Source: Pseudomonas helleri (GTDB lineage Bacteria; Pseudomonadota; Gammaproteobacteria; Pseudomonadales; Pseudomonadaceae). From it: DNA of 64,000 nt. The position numbers were made by a program, and so were the translations under genes. The stretch covers positions 186,001-250,000 of the forward strand of contig NZ_JYLD01000001.1 of assembly GCF_001043025.1 (NCBI RefSeq), written 5' to 3'. Shown here in pieces: positions 37,543 through 47,729 of the stretch. Each line of letters starts with the position of its first letter. The first letter of the stretch is position 1. The notes beneath the pieces are model-generated. The model saw only the letters and a program-made list of their open reading frames with translations. It made no database searches and was not told where the DNA came from.

Positions 37543-38805
37543 TTAGTGTTTGCGGCCCAGCACCCACATCAGCAGCCCGGCCAGCAGCAACGCCGGCAAG
37601 GTTGCGCCGACATCCGGGTAGAAGTTGGCCAGCAGGTGATAGGTCAGCACCCCGCCCGACCAGGCCAGCAACGTCGGCCAGCGCAGCAGGCCCGGTGTCA
37701 CGTCGACGCTGCGTTTACGCACAATGAAGTGATCCACCAGCACCACGCCAAACAACGGCGCAAACACCGAGCCAATCAGCAGCAAGAAGTTCTGGTACTG
37801 CGCCAGCGGCGCCAGCAGGGCGATCAAGGTGCAGATAACGCCAATGGCCAACGCCAGGTGCTCAACTTTCAAGCGCAGCAAGAATCCGCTGGAGACGGCC
37901 GCCGAGTGAATGTCAGCGAAGGCGTTTTCAGATTCATCGAGCAAAATCAGCAGCAACGCAATCCCCAGGCCAGCCCCCGCCAGCGCCAACAGCAGCGCAT
38001 TGACTTCACCGCTCGGCGCGAACGCCAGGGTGTAGGCCACACCCAGACTCATCAGCCAGAAGTTGCCGATCAAAAAGCCCAGCGCGGTGCCGCCAAACAC
38101 GCTTTTGGCGCGTTTGCCGAAGCGCGAATAGTCGGCGATCAGTGGCAGCCACGACAGTGGCATGGCAATCGCAATGTCGAAACCCACCGCGAACGGCATC
38201 GAACCGTCGCCCTTCTGCGCCCATAAAGCAGCCAGATCGGCCTTGGCGAAGAGGTTCCAGGTGAGCCACAGGCACGCGGCCAGCAACAGCCAGATGCCCC
38301 ACTTACGCAAGATCTTGCGCACAAACGCCAACGGCCCGCTGACCGCGAGCAGCGTGGCCAGGGCGCCGAAGAATAATGTCCAGAGCAGCGGATTGCTCAG
38401 CCAACTGCCCTCACTGAAGGCCCGCGCGCCAAGCAGGCTGGCGGCATCGCGCATCACAATGATTTCAAACGAGCCCCAGCCAATCAGTTGCAGAACGTTC
38501 AACACGGCAGGGAGCATGGCACCGCGGCTGCCCAGGCTGAGTTTTAGCGCGGCCATGGAGGACAGCCCCGTGTCGCTGCCGATCACCCCCACCGACGCCA
38601 ATAGCGCCACGCCGACCAGCGTGCCGAGAAAAATTGCCAGCAGCGAACCCGACAGGCCCAGCCCCGGCGCCAACAAGGCCCCGGTCTGCAACACCATCAG
38701 CCCGACGCCGAGGGAGAACCACAAGGAAAACAGATCGCGAGCGCCGAAGACGCGCTTGTCCAACGGGACGGCGGTATCCGGCGAGTAAGTGCTGGGTGTG
38801 TTCAA
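37543..38805 (-). CDS. cytX: putative hydroxymethylpyrimidine transporter CytX
   Basis: NCS1-family inner-membrane permease with about 12 hydrophobic segments. Typical blocks are DLFSLWFSLGVGLMVLQTG near the N-terminus and PLSWLPLIADYSRFGKRAKS in the middle, the latter conserved in cytosine/thiamine-precursor permeases. Placement immediately after thiC, in a TPP-riboswitch unit, is the basis for calling hydroxymethylpyrimidine the likely substrate. No ATG is available: TTG codons at 38847 and 38805 are the candidates. 38805 is preferred because AAGAGA precedes it and the earlier one abuts a REPIN. The exact start is uncertain. Confidence 0.85.
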   Translation of the reverse strand: MNTPSTYSPDTAVPLDKRVFGARDLFSLWFSLGVGLMVLQTGALLAPGLGLSGSLLAIFLGTLVGVALLASVGVIGSDTGLSSMAALKLSLGSRGAMLPAVLNVLQLIGWGSFEIIVMRDAASLLGARAFSEGSWLSNPLLWTLFFGALATLLAVSGPLAFVRKILRKWGIWLLLAACLWLTWNLFAKADLAALWAQKGDGSMPFAVGFDIAIAMPLSWLPLIADYSRFGKRAKSVFGGTALGFLIGNFWLMSLGVAYTLAFAPSGEVNALLLALAGAGLGIALLLILLDESENAFADIHSAAVSSGFLLRLKVEHLALAIGVICTLIALLAPLAQYQNFLLLIGSVFAPLFGVVLVDHFIVRKRSVDVTPGLLRWPTLLAWSGGVLTYHLLANFYPDVGATLPALLLAGLLMWVLGRKH

Positions 38806-38850
38806 GGAAAGAGTCTCTTGAAGAGAAAGAAGGTGCCGGATAATCAAACC

Positions 38851-38937
38851 CGTGGGAGCGGGCTTGCTCGCGATGGGGTCGACACGGTTTCACATGCAGA
38901 CCGCGTCGTTCGCATCGCGAGCAAGCCCGCTCCCACA
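38851..38937. repeat. REPIN, family A
   Basis: Inverted arms GTGGGAGCGGGCTTGCTCGC and GCGAGCAAGCCCGCTCCCAC with a spacer of about 45 bases, between thiC and cytX in the same transcription direction. It may attenuate or stabilise the upstream message. Confidence 0.9.
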
Positions 38938-38953
38938 AGGGGAACTGCTTACA

Positions 38954-40948
<1,995 letters not shown>

Positions 40949-41005
40949 TCATTTTTTGAACAATCGATCCCGGACGGCACTCAAGAGGACTCGCCGGGAG
41001 ACGAG

Positions 41006-41096
41006 AAATCTTGTTCCCTACGCAGGCGCTAACCTGATCAGGTTCAACGGGATCCGAAATTATTCGATCTCAGCCTCATAGCAAGGCACCCCGACA
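41006..41096 (-). promoter_or_regulatory. TPP riboswitch (THI element) for thiC-cytX
   Basis: On the minus strand the leader contains the conserved blocks GGGGTGCC, GGCTGAGA, CCCGTTGAACCTGATC, GGTTAGCGCC and GCGTAGGGAA in the canonical order and spacing of the thiamine pyrophosphate aptamer. The aptamer starts about 250 bases upstream of the thiC ATG. High TPP is expected to reduce thiC and cytX expression. Confidence 0.96.
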
Positions 41097-41177
41097 AGAA
41101 CACGGCCAATATAAAGAAGTGTGTGGCAGAACGCCAACCCTGAAATAAACAGCATGACGAAAGAGACAACAACGGCA

Positions 41178-41206
41178 TTGTTGCAAGGTGTCACGGCAAC
41201 TACACT
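41178..41206 (+). promoter_or_regulatory. candidate promoter of the TolC-family gene
   Basis: TTGTTG, a 17-base spacer and TACACT, about 75 bases upstream of the start codon, in the divergent gap with the thiC riboswitch. The match to sigma-70 boxes is moderate. Confidence 0.35.
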
Positions 41207-41282
41207 CGCTACGTCTTGTAACTCCGAGTGCCAGAACACGGCCTCGACAATCAATTTCGCATTATTGAACTAGGGATCGCTC

Positions 41283-42719
41283 ATGCTGCGCAAACTCTCG
41301 CTGGCTATCGCCGTGTCCTGGGCGACCAACGCTATGGCTGTGGATTCACCCGCGCCCGTGTCCAACCAAAACGGTTTGGTCAGCGTTTACCAGGAAGCTG
41401 TCGACAATAACGCCGACCTCGCGGCAGCCCGTGCCAGCTACTCGGCACAAAAGGAAGTCGTCCCCCAGGCCCGCGCCGGTTTGCTGCCTAATCTGTCGGG
41501 TGGCGCCGAGTCGAGCAGTGTGCGCACCTCCATCGACAGGCCGTCGATGACCACCAACCGCAGCCTGATGGTTTACCAGGCCACACTGGCCCAGCCGCTG
41601 TTTCGCATTGACCGCTGGTTCCAGCTCAAGGCGGCCGAGTCGATCAATGAACAAGCCGCGCTGCAACTCTCGGCCACTGAGCAAAATCTGATTCTGCAAA
41701 GCGCCAATGCTTACTTCTCGGTGTTGCGTGCCCAAGACACCCTGGCCGCTACCAAGGCCGAAGAAGCGGCGTTCAAGCGCCAACTGGACCAGTCCCGCGA
41801 GCGCTTTGATGTGGGCCTGTCGGACAAGACCGACGTGCTGCAATCCCAAGCCAGCTACGACACCGCGCGAGCCAACCGCATGCTCGCCAAGCGCCAGGTC
41901 GAAGACGCCTTTGAAGCGTTGGTGACGCTGACCAACCGCCAGTACAACGCCATTGAGGGCATGCGCCACAGCCTGCCGATTTTGCCGCCCACGCCGAACG
42001 ACGCCAAAGCTTGGGTCGACACCGCCGCGCAGCAGAACCTCAACTTGCTGGCCAGTAACTACGCGGTAGACGCCGCGCAAGACACCCTCAAGCAACGCAA
42101 GGCCGGCCACGCACCGACCGTGGACGCGGTGGCGCAATACAAATCCGGTGACAACGATGCCTTCGGCCTGACCAACCCGAACGCCCTGAACCAGCGCTAC
42201 GGTGGGCCGGTCAACCAGACCAGCATCGGTATTCAGTTGAACATCCCGATTTACAGCGGCGGCCTGACCAGCTCGCAAGTGCGCGAGTCGTACTCACGTC
42301 TGGACCAGACCGAGCAGCAGCGTGAGCAACTGCGCCGCCAGGTGGTGGAAAACACCCGCAACCTGCACCGCGCGGTGAATACCGATGTCGAGCAGGTGAA
42401 AGCGCGCAAACAGTCGATCATCTCGAACCAGAGCGCCCTGGAAGCCACGGAAATCGGTTACCAGGTGGGCACGCGCAACATCGTTGACGTGCTCGACGCC
42501 CAGCGTCAGTTGTACAACTCGGTGCGTGACTACAACAACAGCCGCTACGACTACATCCTCGACAACCTGCGCCTTAAACAGGCGGCAGGCACGTTGAACC
42601 CGGGCGATCTGGATGCGTTGTCGCGTTACCTGAAAGCCGATTACAACCCGGACAAAGACTTCCTGCCGCCAGACCTGGCCCAGGAAGCGGCTGCCAACAT
42701 TCGTAACGCCGGCCAGTAA
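41283..42719 (+). CDS. tolC: TolC-family outer membrane channel protein
   Basis: Outer-membrane exit duct for type I secretion and efflux. A signal peptide (MLRKLSLAIAVSWATNAMA) is followed by two structural repeats: the first half has AVDNNADLAAARASYSAQKE and RERFDVGLSDKTDVLQSQA, the second has VRESYSRLDQTEQQREQLRRQ and IGYQVGTRNIVDVLDAQRQLYNSV. The TLDVLDAQ-like motif is diagnostic of the family. At 478 residues it is normal. In PAO1 the gene at this position (PA4974) is called OpmH. AGGGAT precedes the ATG. It is divergent from thiC. Confidence 0.93.
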   Translation: MLRKLSLAIAVSWATNAMAVDSPAPVSNQNGLVSVYQEAVDNNADLAAARASYSAQKEVVPQARAGLLPNLSGGAESSSVRTSIDRPSMTTNRSLMVYQATLAQPLFRIDRWFQLKAAESINEQAALQLSATEQNLILQSANAYFSVLRAQDTLAATKAEEAAFKRQLDQSRERFDVGLSDKTDVLQSQASYDTARANRMLAKRQVEDAFEALVTLTNRQYNAIEGMRHSLPILPPTPNDAKAWVDTAAQQNLNLLASNYAVDAAQDTLKQRKAGHAPTVDAVAQYKSGDNDAFGLTNPNALNQRYGGPVNQTSIGIQLNIPIYSGGLTSSQVRESYSRLDQTEQQREQLRRQVVENTRNLHRAVNTDVEQVKARKQSIISNQSALEATEIGYQVGTRNIVDVLDAQRQLYNSVRDYNNSRYDYILDNLRLKQAAGTLNPGDLDALSRYLKADYNPDKDFLPPDLAQEAAANIRNAGQ

Positions 42720-42725
42720 AAACTC

Positions 42726-42793
42726 TGTAGGAGCGAGCTTGCCTCGCGATCTTTTGATCTTTAAAAGCTCGCGAGGCAAGCTCGCTCCTACAG
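42726..42793. repeat. REP family B pair
   Basis: Inverted pair between the convergent tolC and waaA genes. The right arm has a one-base change (AGCTCGCGAGG for GATCGCGAGG). Confidence 0.9.
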
Positions 42794-42798
42794 GGCCG

Positions 42799-44076
42799 TC
42801 ATCGATTTAGTAACCGACCCAACCCGTCCAGCAAGCGCTGCAAGGCGCCCTGATTTGCGAGCATCACGTTCAAACCGGCCTGGCCCATGTGCCGGGCGTC
42901 TTGCGGCAGTTCAAACAAGCGCCGTACCGCCACCGCCAAAGCGTTCGCATCGTCCACTTCTTCCAGCGCCCCGGCGTCACGCAACAGCGCGGCGATTTCG
43001 AGGAAGTTGAACAGGTGCGGACCGCTCAGCACCGGCTTGGACAGCGCCGCAGGCTCCAGCAGGTTGTGCCCGCCATTGGCCACCAGGCTGCCGCCTACAA
43101 ACGCGCTGTCGGCCAGGGCGTACAAAAACAGCAACTCGCCCATGGTGTCGCCCAACAGCACCTGTGTTTGCGCGCTGACCGGCGTTGCGGCCGAGCGCCG
43201 TACCGTGTCGAACCCTTCGCTTTGGCACAACGCGAACACCGCGTTGAAGCGCTCCGGGTGGCGCGGCACCAGGATCAACAAGGCATTCGGGTAGCTGGCG
43301 AGCAACTGCCGATGCGCCGCCAGCACGATGGCGTCTTCACCTTCGTGGGTGCTGGCGGCGATCCACACCGGGCGCTCCAGCGCCTGCCATTGCTCACGCA
43401 GTGCGCGGGCCTTGATCAGCAACTGGGGGTCAATCGTCAGGTCGAATTTGATCGAGCCGGTCACTTGCACGCACTCGGAGCGGGCGCCCAACTGGCGGAA
43501 ACGCTCGGCTTCGGTTTCGGTCTGCGCGGCAATCAGGCTCATCTCTTCGAGCATTGGCCGGGTGAGCTTGGCAAACCGCGCATAGCCTTTGGCCGAACGT
43601 GCCGAGAGGCGCGCATTGGCCAGCGCCACCGGGATGCCGCGCTTGGCGCATTGGTGGATATGGTTAGGCCACAGTTCGGTTTCCATGATCACCGCCAACT
43701 TGGGCTGCACACGCTCCAGAAAACGTGCAGCGGCCCATGGCAGGTCGTAAGGCAAATAACAGTGCTGAATGCGCGGTTCGTCGGCGAACAGGGCTTGAAT
43801 GCGCTCCGATCCGGTCGGGGTCATGCAGGTCACGGTAATCGGCAACTGTGGATAACGTTGCAGCAACGCCCGGATCATCGGGGCGGCGGCAATACTCTCG
43901 CCCACGGACACGGCGTGTACCCAGATCCCGCCCGGCTGCATGGCGGGCATATTCAGCGCGAAACGTTCGCCAATGCGATTGGCATACGCCGGGGCCTTGC
44001 GTGCCCGCAGCCATAAGCGAATCGCCACCAACGGCAGCCCCAGATGAAACAGCAAGGTGTAGAGAGTTCTATTCAT
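42799..44076 (-). CDS. waaA: 3-deoxy-D-manno-octulosonic acid transferase
   Basis: Inner-membrane enzyme that adds Kdo to lipid IVA, the link between lipid A and the core. An N-terminal membrane-associated region (LYTLLFHLGLPLVAIRLWLRAR) is followed by the GT30 domain with GGIWVHAVSVGESIAAAPMIRAL, then VIMETELWPNH, and C-terminal GT-B motifs STHEGEDAIVLAAHRQLL and FVGGSLVANGGHNLLEP. The catalytic glutamate is in VSVGE. At 425 residues it is normal. It is convergent with tolC and divergent from the SMR gene. Confidence 0.96.
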   Translation of the reverse strand: MNRTLYTLLFHLGLPLVAIRLWLRARKAPAYANRIGERFALNMPAMQPGGIWVHAVSVGESIAAAPMIRALLQRYPQLPITVTCMTPTGSERIQALFADEPRIQHCYLPYDLPWAAARFLERVQPKLAVIMETELWPNHIHQCAKRGIPVALANARLSARSAKGYARFAKLTRPMLEEMSLIAAQTETEAERFRQLGARSECVQVTGSIKFDLTIDPQLLIKARALREQWQALERPVWIAASTHEGEDAIVLAAHRQLLASYPNALLILVPRHPERFNAVFALCQSEGFDTVRRSAATPVSAQTQVLLGDTMGELLFLYALADSAFVGGSLVANGGHNLLEPAALSKPVLSGPHLFNFLEIAALLRDAGALEEVDDANALAVAVRRLFELPQDARHMGQAGLNVMLANQGALQRLLDGLGRLLNR

Positions 44077-44224
44077 GGGCCCGGAGTTTACTTGAAAACG
44101 ACCTCCACGATGATGGCACCGAACACGCCCATTTCAAGGCGCGACAAAAAGCCCCCTACACACTTTTACAACCACTAGAATGCCGTGCTGTTAAATTGCT
44201 TCGCCACACACTCAGGATTGCACC

Positions 44225-44557
44225 ATGACCGCTTACTACTACCTGGCTATCGCTATCTGCGCTGAAGTCATTGCCACTGTTTCGATGAAAGCGGTCAAAG
44301 GGTTCAGTACGCCATTGCCACTCATTCTGGTGATTGTGGGCTACGCCACCGCGTTCTGGATGTTGACCCTGGTGGTGCGCACCATCCCCGTGGGCGTTGC
44401 TTATGCCGTGTGGGCGGGCATGGGCATTGTGATGGTGAGCGTTGCCGCCTTGTTTATCTACGGGCAAAAACTCGACCTGCCGGCCATGCTCGGCATGGGC
44501 CTGATTGTGCTGGGCGTGGTGGTGATTCAACTGTTTTCCAAAACGGCAGGGCATTAA
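44225..44557 (+). CDS. SMR-family multidrug efflux transporter (EmrE-like)
   Basis: Four-helix proton antiporter of 110 residues for cationic compounds. The essential membrane glutamate is in YLAIAICAEVIATVSMKA (residue 14, as in EmrE). The other helices are VIVGYATAFWMLTLVV, PVGVAYAVWAGMGIVMVSVAA and GMGLIVLGVVVIQLF. PAO1 has its EmrE homologue (PA4990) at this position. A TAGAAT stretch upstream is a weak -10 candidate. It precedes the FAD-oxidoreductase gene by 99 bases but probably has its own promoter. Confidence 0.9.
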   Translation: MTAYYYLAIAICAEVIATVSMKAVKGFSTPLPLILVIVGYATAFWMLTLVVRTIPVGVAYAVWAGMGIVMVSVAALFIYGQKLDLPAMLGMGLIVLGVVVIQLFSKTAGH

Positions 44558-44656
44558 AGCTTTGCCACTGTAGCCCCTCTTTTCTGGGCACCTCAAAGGC
44601 AGAGTCGGGATCAGGCTGTATACTCCCAGCCTTGTCTTTCAACGCTGAGGTCGCCC

Positions 44657-45832
44657 ATGGCATCTGTAATTTCCACCGACGTGCTGATTGTCGGCGCTGG
44701 CGTCGCTGGCCTCTGGCTCAATGCCCGCCTGCGTCGTCAGGGTTTTTCCACGGTGCTGGTTGAAAACCATTCGCTGGGTGGCGCACAGACCCTGAAGTCT
44801 CAGGGCATTATTCATGGCGGCGCCAAATACGCGCTGCACGGCGCGCTGACCGGCGCTTCCGAAGCCATTGCCGATATGCCGCGCCGCTGGCGCGAGGCCC
44901 TTGCCGGTGACGGCGAGTTGGACTTGAGCGGCGTGCGCCTGCTCTCCGAAGCCCATTACCTGTGGTCCCCCGGCACGTTGGCAGGCAACCTGACCAGCTT
45001 TTTTGCGAGCAAGGCCGTGCGCGGCCGGGTTGATCAGGTCAAGGGCGATCAATTGCCGCCTGCCCTGCAAAACCCGCGTTTCAAGGGCAAGGTGTATCGC
45101 TTGGCCGAGCTGGTGGTGGATGTGCCCAGCCTGGTCGAGCGCCTGGCCGAACTGGCCGGTGACAGCCTGCTGGCAGGGCAAAAGGTCGAGCCGCTGTTTG
45201 AGAATGAGCGCCTGATCGGCCTGCGGGTCGACGGCCTGGATATCCTCGCGCAACGCATCGTGCTCAGCGCCGGGCAAGGCAATGCCGAGCTGCTGGCCAG
45301 CCTTGAAATCAACGTCCCTGCCCAGCAACTGCGCCCGCTGCACATGGTGATGGTTAAAGGCCCGAGCCTTAAACCGCTGTATGCCCATTGCCTGGGCGGT
45401 GGCCCCAAGCCGCGCATCACCGTGACCACTCACCCGGCCGCCAACGGCGAATGGGTCTGGTATGTGGGCGGTGACATTGCCGAAGCCGAGGGCGTGGCCC
45501 GCACCCCGGACGAACAAATCGCCGCCGCCAAAAAAGAGCTGACCAGCCTGCTGCCATGGGTCGATCTGAGCCAGGCGCAATGGGCCACCCTGCGGGTCGA
45601 CCGCGCTGAACCGGCGCAGTCGGGTCTGGTCCGCCCGGATAACGCGTTCCTCGCCGATACGGGCCGTTTGCTGGTGGGCTGGCCGACCAAGCTGGCGCTG
45701 GCGCCGGACTTCTCGGACCGGGTCATCCACGCGCTTGAGCAAGACGGGATCAAACCCGGCAATGTGCCTGCGCTGCCTGACTTCCCTCGCCCGCCACTGG
45801 GCAAAACCGCTTGGGAGCAACTGCTGCCATGA
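44657..45832 (+). CDS. FAD-dependent oxidoreductase (DAO family)
   Basis: Flavoprotein of 391 residues with the N-terminal dinucleotide fold DVLIVGAGVAGLWLNARLRRQGF and the FAD-binding block GGAQTLKSQGIIHGGAKYAL. The remainder follows the D-amino-acid oxidase/glycine oxidase fold (RIVLSAGQGNAELLASL). The substrate is unknown. The ATG follows GAGGT at good spacing. Its stop overlaps the next gene's start (ATGA), so the two are translated together. PA4991 in PAO1 is the likely counterpart. Confidence 0.85.
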   Translation: MASVISTDVLIVGAGVAGLWLNARLRRQGFSTVLVENHSLGGAQTLKSQGIIHGGAKYALHGALTGASEAIADMPRRWREALAGDGELDLSGVRLLSEAHYLWSPGTLAGNLTSFFASKAVRGRVDQVKGDQLPPALQNPRFKGKVYRLAELVVDVPSLVERLAELAGDSLLAGQKVEPLFENERLIGLRVDGLDILAQRIVLSAGQGNAELLASLEINVPAQQLRPLHMVMVKGPSLKPLYAHCLGGGPKPRITVTTHPAANGEWVWYVGGDIAEAEGVARTPDEQIAAAKKELTSLLPWVDLSQAQWATLRVDRAEPAQSGLVRPDNAFLADTGRLLVGWPTKLALAPDFSDRVIHALEQDGIKPGNVPALPDFPRPPLGKTAWEQLLP

Positions 45833-46641
45833 GCCAGGCGACCCTGCACGATTTTCTGCGCCCGCTGGGCAGCACCGGCCTGCACGTGTCGCCGCTGGGC
45901 CTTGGCACCGTCAAGCTGGGCCGCGACCAAGGGGTGAAGTACCCCAACGGTTTTCAGATCCCGGATGACCAGGAAGCCAAGATGCTGCTCAAGCTGAGCC
46001 GCGACCTGGGCATCAACCTGATCGACACCGCGCCCGCCTATGGGCGCAGTGAAGAACGCTTGGGCCCGCTGCTGCGCGGCCAGCGCCAGGACTGGGTGAT
46101 TGTCAGCAAGGTCGGCGAAGAGTTCGACAACGGTGAGTCACGCCACGACTTCAGCGCCAAACACACCCGCCGCTCGGTTGAACGCAGCCTGCAACGTCTG
46201 AAAACGGATTTTATCGACCTGGTGCTGGTGCACTCGGACGGCAACGACCTCGCGATCCTCAACGACAGCAAGGTGTACGCCACCCTCGCCGAGCTGAAGC
46301 GCGAGGGCAAGATCCGTGGTTTCGGCTTTTCCGGCAAAACCGTCAAAGGCGGCCTCAAGGCCTTGGAAAACGGCGACTGCGCCATGGTCACCTACAACCT
46401 CAATGAGCAAGCCGAGAAGCCGGTAATCGACTACGCCGCTGCCCATGGCAAAGCCATTCTGGTGAAAAAGGCCCTGGCCAGCGGCCATGTGTGCCTCAAA
46501 CCCGGCATCGACCCGGTGCGCGCCAGCTTCGAACTGGTGTTTGGCCATCACGGGGTTACCAGTGCTATTGTCGGCACTATCAATCCGCTGCACTTGGCCC
46601 ATAACGTGGCAATGGTTGCGCAGGTTCTGCGTAACGCCTAA
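45829..46641 (+). CDS. aldo/keto reductase
   Basis: NADPH-dependent reductase of about 270 residues with the TIM-barrel AKR pattern: LGLGTVKLGRDQGVKYPNGF near the start, INLIDTAPAYGRSEERLG (aspartate and tyrosine of the catalytic tetrad), then DLVLVHSDGND and GIIVGTI-like TSAIVGTINPLHL at the C-terminus. A GGGAG stands before the ATG at 45829, which overlaps the stop of the preceding flavoprotein gene. The substrate is unknown. The frame can be read six codons further upstream, but that start lies inside the previous gene and lacks a better ribosome site. Confidence 0.87.
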   Translation: MSQATLHDFLRPLGSTGLHVSPLGLGTVKLGRDQGVKYPNGFQIPDDQEAKMLLKLSRDLGINLIDTAPAYGRSEERLGPLLRGQRQDWVIVSKVGEEFDNGESRHDFSAKHTRRSVERSLQRLKTDFIDLVLVHSDGNDLAILNDSKVYATLAELKREGKIRGFGFSGKTVKGGLKALENGDCAMVTYNLNEQAEKPVIDYAAAHGKAILVKKALASGHVCLKPGIDPVRASFELVFGHHGVTSAIVGTINPLHLAHNVAMVAQVLRNA

Positions 46642-46682
46642 AGCCGCCGATTCGGCCGACCCCGACGCAAGAAGGAGCCGAC

Positions 46683-47639
46683 ATGCCGCGAATGCTCATC
46701 CGCAAGAACCCCAGCGACTTCAAAACCCTGCCGTTGCTTGTCGAAGCCACGGCAGAAGGCTTGAGTTACCAAAGTGTCGGCATGCCGCTCAACTTCGCGC
46801 AAACCCTGAGCAAACGCCGCCCGGTCAGCGTTGCCGACACCGAACGCTTCACGCTGGAGTTGGCCAACCTCGGCGTGTCGGTGCGTTTGACCTTGCATTG
46901 GCAGGGCCGCGATTACTGGGTGCTGGTGCGCCAGCGCCGTCAGGACCGGGGTGACGTAGTGCTCAAGCTGATCTCCGGCTACGTACCGGCCCATGAGGTC
47001 AACTTGCCGTTGCACACGGCGGTTCAGGAAGTGGCCGAAGAATGCCTGCTGGAAACCCCAGAAGGCTGGCTCAGCGGGCGTTTCAACGACATCTGGCTGC
47101 CAGCGCCCTACGCCAGCGCGCTGCATTACCGTGAAGCGCTGTCGTTTCGTCTGACGCCGTTTTCCGGTGCGGCGCGCCCGGTGCGCTGCGCCAACCAGCC
47201 GCTGCTTGAGCGCCCGCGGGCGTATGTGCACTTGCCCACCGCCTCCTTACAACTGATTTACGACCTGCGCCTTGAAGTGCCCAAAGAAGCCAAGTCACTG
47301 AGCCTGTTTCATGTTGATGAGCGGCTGGAGGGGGACCAACTGGTCGCCCGCCTCAACCGCAAGCGTCCGGACCTGTACCTGATGCCGCTGACCGACGGCC
47401 AGCCGTGCGCCGAGCTGTACACCTTGCACAAGGATCAACTGAAACCGGCCAGCACCCGGGGCGTGTACCTGGCAGAAAGTTTTGCGCCGCAAGAGGGCTG
47501 GGTGGTGAGCGAAGAACGCATTCGCTGGAAAGACTGGCTCAAGCAGCAAGGTTTGAGCGCACCTGACAAGGAGTCGCGACTCAAACGCCTGACGGGCAAG
47601 GCGCGACAGATGTTCAGGAAGGTCGTAAAGGCCGGATAG
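46683..47639 (+). CDS. conserved protein of unknown function (PA4993-like)
   Basis: Protein of 318 residues with no signal peptide, membrane helix or recognised enzyme motif. Homologues are sometimes labelled metal ABC transporter ATPase, but I see no Walker A, Walker B or ABC signature, so that name is unsupported. It contains GRDYWVLVRQRRQDRGDVVLK early and HTAVQEVAEECLLETPEGW in the middle, the latter reminiscent of a Nudix helix (EVAEECLLE) without the full consensus. The C-terminus is basic (SRLKRLTGKARQMFRKVVKAG). AAGGAG precedes the ATG. It is 41 bases after the aldo/keto reductase gene, probably in the same operon. Confidence 0.75.
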   Translation: MPRMLIRKNPSDFKTLPLLVEATAEGLSYQSVGMPLNFAQTLSKRRPVSVADTERFTLELANLGVSVRLTLHWQGRDYWVLVRQRRQDRGDVVLKLISGYVPAHEVNLPLHTAVQEVAEECLLETPEGWLSGRFNDIWLPAPYASALHYREALSFRLTPFSGAARPVRCANQPLLERPRAYVHLPTASLQLIYDLRLEVPKEAKSLSLFHVDERLEGDQLVARLNRKRPDLYLMPLTDGQPCAELYTLHKDQLKPASTRGVYLAESFAPQEGWVVSEERIRWKDWLKQQGLSAPDKESRLKRLTGKARQMFRKVVKAG

Positions 47640-47650
47640 CCCAACACGCC

Positions 47651-47717
47651 TGTAGGAGCGAGCTTGCCTCGCGATCTTTTGATCTTGAAAGATCGCGAGG
47701 CAAGCTCGCTCCTACAG
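47651..47717. repeat. REP family B pair
   Basis: Full inverted pair between the convergent PA4993-like gene and hldE. Confidence 0.9.
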
Positions 47718-47729
47718 AGGATTGCGTTG

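Noticed and set aside
41060..41254. 64-codon minus-strand frame overlapping the TPP riboswitch
   Set aside because: It covers the aptamer itself and has no ribosome site; the riboswitch explains the sequence.
46683..47639. Metal ABC transporter ATPase label for the PA4993-like protein
   Set aside because: No Walker A, Walker B or ABC signature is present, so the label is not supported.
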